Positions 5,301-7,738 of a DNA stretch of 7,738 nt are shown here, piece by piece. The translations under genes and the position numbers were made by a program. The stretch covers positions 1-7,738 of the forward strand of contig JAFDCW010000175.1 of assembly GCA_019312705.1 (NCBI GenBank), written 5' to 3'. The DNA is from Deltaproteobacteria bacterium. Lineage in GTDB: Bacteria > Myxococcota > Polyangia > Polyangiales > B10-G4. Below the pieces are notes generated by a model, which saw only the letters and a program-made list of their open reading frames with translations, was not told where the DNA came from and ran no database searches. Position 1 is the stretch's first letter; the number at the start of each line of letters is the position of its first letter.

Positions 5301-7427
5301 CGGCTCGGCATCTCCATCCGACAGGATCGCCTTCGCCGCCGCAGCCGCATCGGCGTAGCGGCCGAGGAGGTGCGCCAGGCGCGACAGGTCGAGGGCGATA
5401 CGGTGCGCGCCGTGCCCCTCGACGAGGGGAGCAACGTGGCTCAAGAGCTGATGAGCCGCCGCGATGGCACCCGCGTCGGCGAGGGCCTTGGCCGCCGGCT
5501 CGGCGAGATCTCTCTGAGCCGTCTCGTCCCCACCAGCCACGGCGAGGCGCGCCCGGGTCGGCAGTGGAAGCTCATCGGCGAGAGCAAAGAGCGCAGCGCC
5601 CCGAGCCGTCCTCTCTCCGTCAGTGAGTGCATCGAGGAGCACCGCCGCGAGTGCCGAGTCGTCGATGCAGAGCCCCTCTAGTCCGCGCACCGCGAGCGCC
5701 GCCGCCTCAATCGCAGCGAGTGTGCTTTCCGATGCGCCCGTGGCTCGAGCGAGCACCTCGTCGGGGAGTGAGACCCCCGACACGGCGAGGGCCTCGAGAA
5801 CCACCCTCCCCGCCTCGTCCACCAGGGAGAGGCGCGCGCGGGCCACTGCCTCGCCGGCTTCGCCCACCGGCAAACCCCGCACGTCGGCCACGGTGATAGC
5901 GTCACTGCGGTCTGCCAGCGACGAGAGCGCATCGACGACCGCTCCCGGCACGCCATGAGTGCGGTCGATCAGCGCCTTCGCGACCGTTGGGTCGCCGGCG
6001 CCGAGGCATGCCGTCACGAGAGCTGTGACATCCTCTTTCGAGAGCGCGGGAACCTTCGCGACGTAACGGGCGCCTGCTTCTTTGACGGGATCCGCGAGAC
6101 TGTCCTCGGCCGAAGCTACCAGGGCCAGCCGCGACGCCCCTTCCGCGTGCATCGCGTGACGAAGCATGCGCCCGACGACCGCTTCGGCCCTGTCCAGGTC
6201 ATCGACGAAAACGACCGCGGGCCCTCTCTGGGCAAGCGCCGCGAACGCCGCCGACACCCGCTCTTCATCGACCCCTTCGACGGCGGCGGCGGCCGCATCG
6301 GACTCTGGAAGGCCCCCGAGTACGATGCGCAGCTGTTCGAGCAACGCGCGCACCGGGCCATCGGCGTGGCGACGGCTTCCATCGATGGTGATGACCGTGC
6401 ATCCACGCACCTGCGCTCGCCACTTGAGCTCGCGCAGCAAGGTCGACTTCCCGAATCCCACCGGGGCGTGCAGCAGGATCATGCTCTGATCTGCCCCCTG
6501 CCCTTCGGTCCGCGCGGCGATCCGGGCATCGAGTTGCAGAAGCACGTTTTCGTGGCCGCGGGGCTCGGGGGGGACGAACCCGCGGCGCTGCGCCGGAGGA
6601 AGGTCCACGTGCTCCGAGAGCGCGGCGAGGAGCTCTTCGGCGGTCGAGAGCCGTTCGAGAGGGTCGGCCTGGAGGGCCTTCAGTGCGACGCTCAGGACGG
6701 AACGGCAGAGCGCGCTCACGCCCTCCGGAATGCCGGGGAGTTGCCCCTCGAATCGGGCCGCGAGACCACGCTCGCCGCGCTCGGCGAAGGGCGGGGCCTC
6801 GGCGAAGACGGTCCAGAAGATCGCCCCTAGGGCGTAGATGTCGGACGCAACCTTCGACGTCTCTCCGCGCAAGAGTTCGGGGGCCATGTATGCCGGCGTG
6901 CCCGCCCCCCGGGCCCGCGTCCGGTCCGTCGTGAGCCCCGCGAGACCGAAGTCGATCACGTGGGGGCGCCCGTCACGGTCGACGATGATGTTGCCTGGCT
7001 TCAGGTCACCGTGGACGATGCCCATCCGGTGCAGCGGCGCGACGACGCGGACGAGTTGCACCAAGATGTCGAGGCGCTCTTCCTCCGAGAGTTTGGCGGC
7101 AGCGCCGTCGAGGTCTTCTCCATCAACGTAGCTTCTAGTGAAGAACGGCCCGCCGGCGTCCCCCTCGTCGTCGGGGTCTCGCCGGCCTTCCGATTGCTGG
7201 GGTGCAATCCCGAAATCGAAGACCCGTCCCACCCCCGGTGACGAGAGCGTGGAGAGGACAGCAAACTCCCGTTCGAAGCTACGGCGCAGCAGATCACCGG
7301 CCCGGGCGTGGATGCGCTTGAGGGCGATCGGTCTGCCGGGGTTCAGCCGGTCCTCCACCAGGAATACGCCTCCCGCGGCGCCCCGACCGAGGGGCTTCAG
7401 AATCCGATACCGGGATAGGGCGGCCAT
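2322..7427 (-). CDS. Giant Ser/Thr kinase - ATPase - TPR - GAF - sigma54 activator (Fis HTH) fusion
   Basis: A 1701-residue cytoplasmic signalling protein; no membrane segment seen. Residues 7-270 are a Hanks-type kinase: Gly loop GRGAAGGVF (14-22), K37, probable helix-C E54, HGDLKPGN (139-146), DFG (159-161), GTPAYMAPE (176-184). The catalytic residues are present, but HRD is HGD. A STAND/AAA-type ATPase follows at about 285-620, with Walker A APVGFGKST (321-329) and Walker B VVFVDDLDR (405-413). About eight or nine TPR-like helical repeats fill about 640-1085. A GAF domain lies at about 1158-1315, then a coiled coil to about 1365. The C-terminus is a bacterial enhancer-binding protein: AAA+ 1373-1605 with GESGTGKE (1403-1410), GAFTGA (1450-1455), GGTLFLDEV (1468-1476), FREDLFYRL (1528-1536), and a Fis HTH at 1660-1701. 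GAFTGA contacts sigma54. There is no receiver domain. Probably the kinase, ATPase/TPR and GAF parts gate sigma54 activation; its targets are not visible. The start ATG fits the kinase N-terminus; a weak TTAGG lies upstream. It shares a 4-bp overlap with the downstream lipoprotein gene. Confidence 0.95.
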   Translation of the reverse strand: MAALSRYRILKPLGRGAAGGVFLVEDRLNPGRPIALKRIHARAGDLLRRSFEREFAVLSTLSSPGVGRVFDFGIAPQQSEGRRDPDDEGDAGGPFFTRSYVDGEDLDGAAAKLSEEERLDILVQLVRVVAPLHRMGIVHGDLKPGNIIVDRDGRPHVIDFGLAGLTTDRTRARGAGTPAYMAPELLRGETSKVASDIYALGAIFWTVFAEAPPFAERGERGLAARFEGQLPGIPEGVSALCRSVLSVALKALQADPLERLSTAEELLAALSEHVDLPPAQRRGFVPPEPRGHENVLLQLDARIAARTEGQGADQSMILLHAPVGFGKSTLLRELKWRAQVRGCTVITIDGSRRHADGPVRALLEQLRIVLGGLPESDAAAAAVEGVDEERVSAAFAALAQRGPAVVFVDDLDRAEAVVGRMLRHAMHAEGASRLALVASAEDSLADPVKEAGARYVAKVPALSKEDVTALVTACLGAGDPTVAKALIDRTHGVPGAVVDALSSLADRSDAITVADVRGLPVGEAGEAVARARLSLVDEAGRVVLEALAVSGVSLPDEVLARATGASESTLAAIEAAALAVRGLEGLCIDDSALAAVLLDALTDGERTARGAALFALADELPLPTRARLAVAGGDETAQRDLAEPAAKALADAGAIAAAHQLLSHVAPLVEGHGAHRIALDLSRLAHLLGRYADAAAAAKAILSDGDAEPRTRAEAAIAAGRAHISAGEFDRALESLGRVPGAAPADLRAAAHRERAKAHLRRGDYDLVLEVADAGLSLAGTEDPVRVELLTSAGMAASYRGDRDAARARYAEALSLARAIGSRRDEANVMTFMAIDRHRAGDLHAAKQLYEDSLGIARALGDVGSMATFSLNLGAVAYDLGLPARAAERYEAAARLARRAGKSSTEVMARTNLAQFHLYIGLYERARVGADSALHDAEEAGMKPAAAQAMALLGDITSRTGDVETALVRYDDAIARYRSLGHQREVAETLLDSAEALLDRSSPTDTSAAVSRLADARTLVEEDELTEFEPRLRLLLARGRGDTGDVDGAVADLEALLLRVREVANKELEWSTLSALGFLNAMRGADFVARRQDQEAMEVLESIATKLPRDLREAFWHDPRRREARRRAAAGATTGPGAHPITGHGGTDGTFPGVAMEARTARLLELLKRLASEHDVDRLLERITDSAVELAGAERGFVLLVGTDGHLEARTVRDRRAADSDPHVAFSQSIAEAVLIDGEPIITIDARDDNRLSEYMSVHKLMLKSVACLPIRGRTGTSGVLYLEHRMRRGRFDEADLDLLFAFADQAAIAIENARMIREIESKSEALAEANQELARAKAEIERVLIARTAELEVAKREVESARAELQGSYERHGIVGASDAMRRVFAVVDRVREASISVVIRGESGTGKELVARAIHYGGSRSKNPFVPVNCAAIPEALLESELFGHVKGAFTGADRDRKGVLSQANGGTLFLDEVWDMPPKMQVDLLRVLQEQRVRPVGGDEDEEVDLRVIAASNKHLKDLVAKGEFREDLFYRLNVVEICLPALRERPSDVPLLAEHFLSKFAKRDGVAPKRISREALVRLAEHPLPGNVRQLEHVLLNAWVLIEGDLIDAKDLALDDDVGAVDMVARNRGRVAATAAAEHAEAPRPPPQSYDDFQKGEKQRILEALEGHNWNRVQAAKALGIPRRTFYRRLKQYDILQ

Positions 7428-7444
7428 GGCATCGAGCCTAACAG

Positions 7445-7461
7445 GTCTGTGCCTGTCTGTG
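7445..7461. repeat. Direct repeat GTCTGTG, 10-bp period, in leader of the kinase-activator gene
   Basis: GTCTGTG occurs at 7445-7451 and again at 7455-7461, one helical turn apart, 18-34 bp before the ATG of the kinase-activator gene (CACAGAC on the coding strand). An ACAGG...CCTGT dyad (7441-7445/7452-7456) overlaps it. The spacing on one face of the helix would suit a protein-binding site, but the position is also close to where the ribosome loads. The 63-bp gap 7428-7490 otherwise shows only a small GCTC-GATT-GAGC dyad (7461-7472). Confidence 0.3.
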
Positions 7462-7481
7462 CTCGATTGAGCCGTGCCACT

Positions 7482-7494
7482 CTGAGCCCCTCAG
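7482..7494 (-). other. Small hairpin over the stop of the upstream partial gene
   Basis: CTGAG (7482-7486), loop CCC, CTCAG (7490-7494). The stem includes the TGA stop (7493-7491) of the upstream minus-strand frame. With 5 bp and no T-run it is too weak to call a terminator, so read-through into the kinase-activator gene is plausible. Its location over a stop codon parallels the stronger hairpin at 2015-2035. Confidence 0.25.
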
Positions 7495-7738
7495 TCTTCG
7501 TCAGAATCTAGCCGCCGGCCAAGATCGTCCACGAAATCGTGGCCTTTTCTCTTCGGTTTCGGGCTTTCGAGGAGCACGACCGGGCGTTCGCTACGTTCCT
7601 CGTCGAAACCCGGTAGAGGCTCCGGGAAATCGTCTGTGGTGTCGTGTTGGGTCACATCGTCGAAGGGCGTCTCTTCGAGGAGATCGCTGTCCAGAAGCGG
7701 CGGTGGGTCGGCCTCGATCACCGATTCTGCTGCGCTGC
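7491..7738 (-). CDS. Acidic C-terminal fragment of an unidentified protein (partial, enters from right edge)
   Basis: The frame is open from the right edge of the window to a TGA at 7493-7491, giving at least 81 residues. An in-frame GTG at 7719-7721 could be read as a start, but the frame continues upstream without a stop (residues SAAES precede it), so this is better read as the tail of a longer protein. The sequence is low-complexity and strongly acidic, just under a third Asp or Glu, with Pro-rich stretches, one short basic patch KPKRKGHD, and the terminus RRLDSDED. It looks intrinsically disordered, and no domain is recognisable. It is 63 bp upstream of the kinase-activator gene on the same strand, so it could be in the same operon. 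Function unknown. Confidence 0.6.
   Translation of the reverse strand, partial: SAAESVIEADPPPLLDSDLLEETPFDDVTQHDTTDDFPEPLPGFDEERSERPVVLLESPKPKRKGHDFVDDLGRRLDSDED

Noticed and set aside
2874..6830. Long plus-strand open frames at 2874-4262, 4482-5681 and 5955-6830
   Set aside because: They lie entirely antisense to the kinase-activator gene, whose domains are continuous and recognisable. Their translations are Arg/Gly-rich without any domain, as expected for shadow frames in GC-rich DNA.
7457..7480. TGGCAC on the minus strand before the kinase-activator gene as a sigma54 -24 element
   Set aside because: The -12 position lacks the required GC at the correct spacing (TC instead), so it does not fit GG-N10-GC.
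7491..7721. Complete small 76-residue gene starting at GTG 7719-7721
   Set aside because: The frame stays open to the window edge without an upstream stop, and no ribosome site precedes the GTG, so a C-terminal fragment is more likely.

Overview
The window is GC-rich, gene-dense bacterial DNA that looks like Myxococcota or a related former-deltaproteobacterial lineage. Three things suggest this: a Hanks-type Ser/Thr kinase fused to a sigma54 activator, a small XRE regulator directly in front of pilM, and a Cys-rich lipoprotein of the style common in that group. The order-level assignment is a guess. Most of the sequence is coding, and the only clearly AT-rich stretch is about 60 bp in the intergenic region near 720-780.

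Left part, minus strand (1-668): a small XRE-type DNA-binding protein followed 9 bp later by pilM, the actin-like cytoplasmic platform protein of the type IV pilus machine. pilM runs off the left edge, where pilN/O/P/Q would be expected. A plausible sigma70-type promoter (696-723) drives the pair. Its -35 box touches an unusual array of two interleaved perfect inverted repeats (722-779).

Middle, plus strand (957-2021): an exported protein with two LysM peptidoglycan-binding domains and a MepK/DUF882-type M15 metallopeptidase domain, divergent from the pilus operon. It ends tail to tail with the next unit. A 9-bp-stem hairpin covers both stop codons.

Right part, minus strand (2029-7738): the acidic C-terminus of an unidentified protein entering from the right edge, then a 1701-residue signalling protein, then a small Cys-rich lipoprotein whose possible GTG start overlaps the stop of the big gene (GTGA). 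The big protein combines in one chain a Ser/Thr kinase, a STAND/AAA-type ATPase, a TPR array, a GAF domain, a coiled coil, a sigma54-activating AAA+ domain with intact GAFTGA, and a Fis-type helix-turn-helix. It can be read as a complete route from signal to sigma54 promoter without a separate response regulator.

Best candidates for something undescribed are the interleaved inverted repeats (A-B-A'-B' order, which is also pseudoknot topology), the kinase-activator fusion coupled to a lipoprotein, and the divergent pairing of a peptidoglycan hydrolase with the XRE-pilM operon. No RNA genes, CRISPR arrays, insertion sequences or attachment sites were seen.
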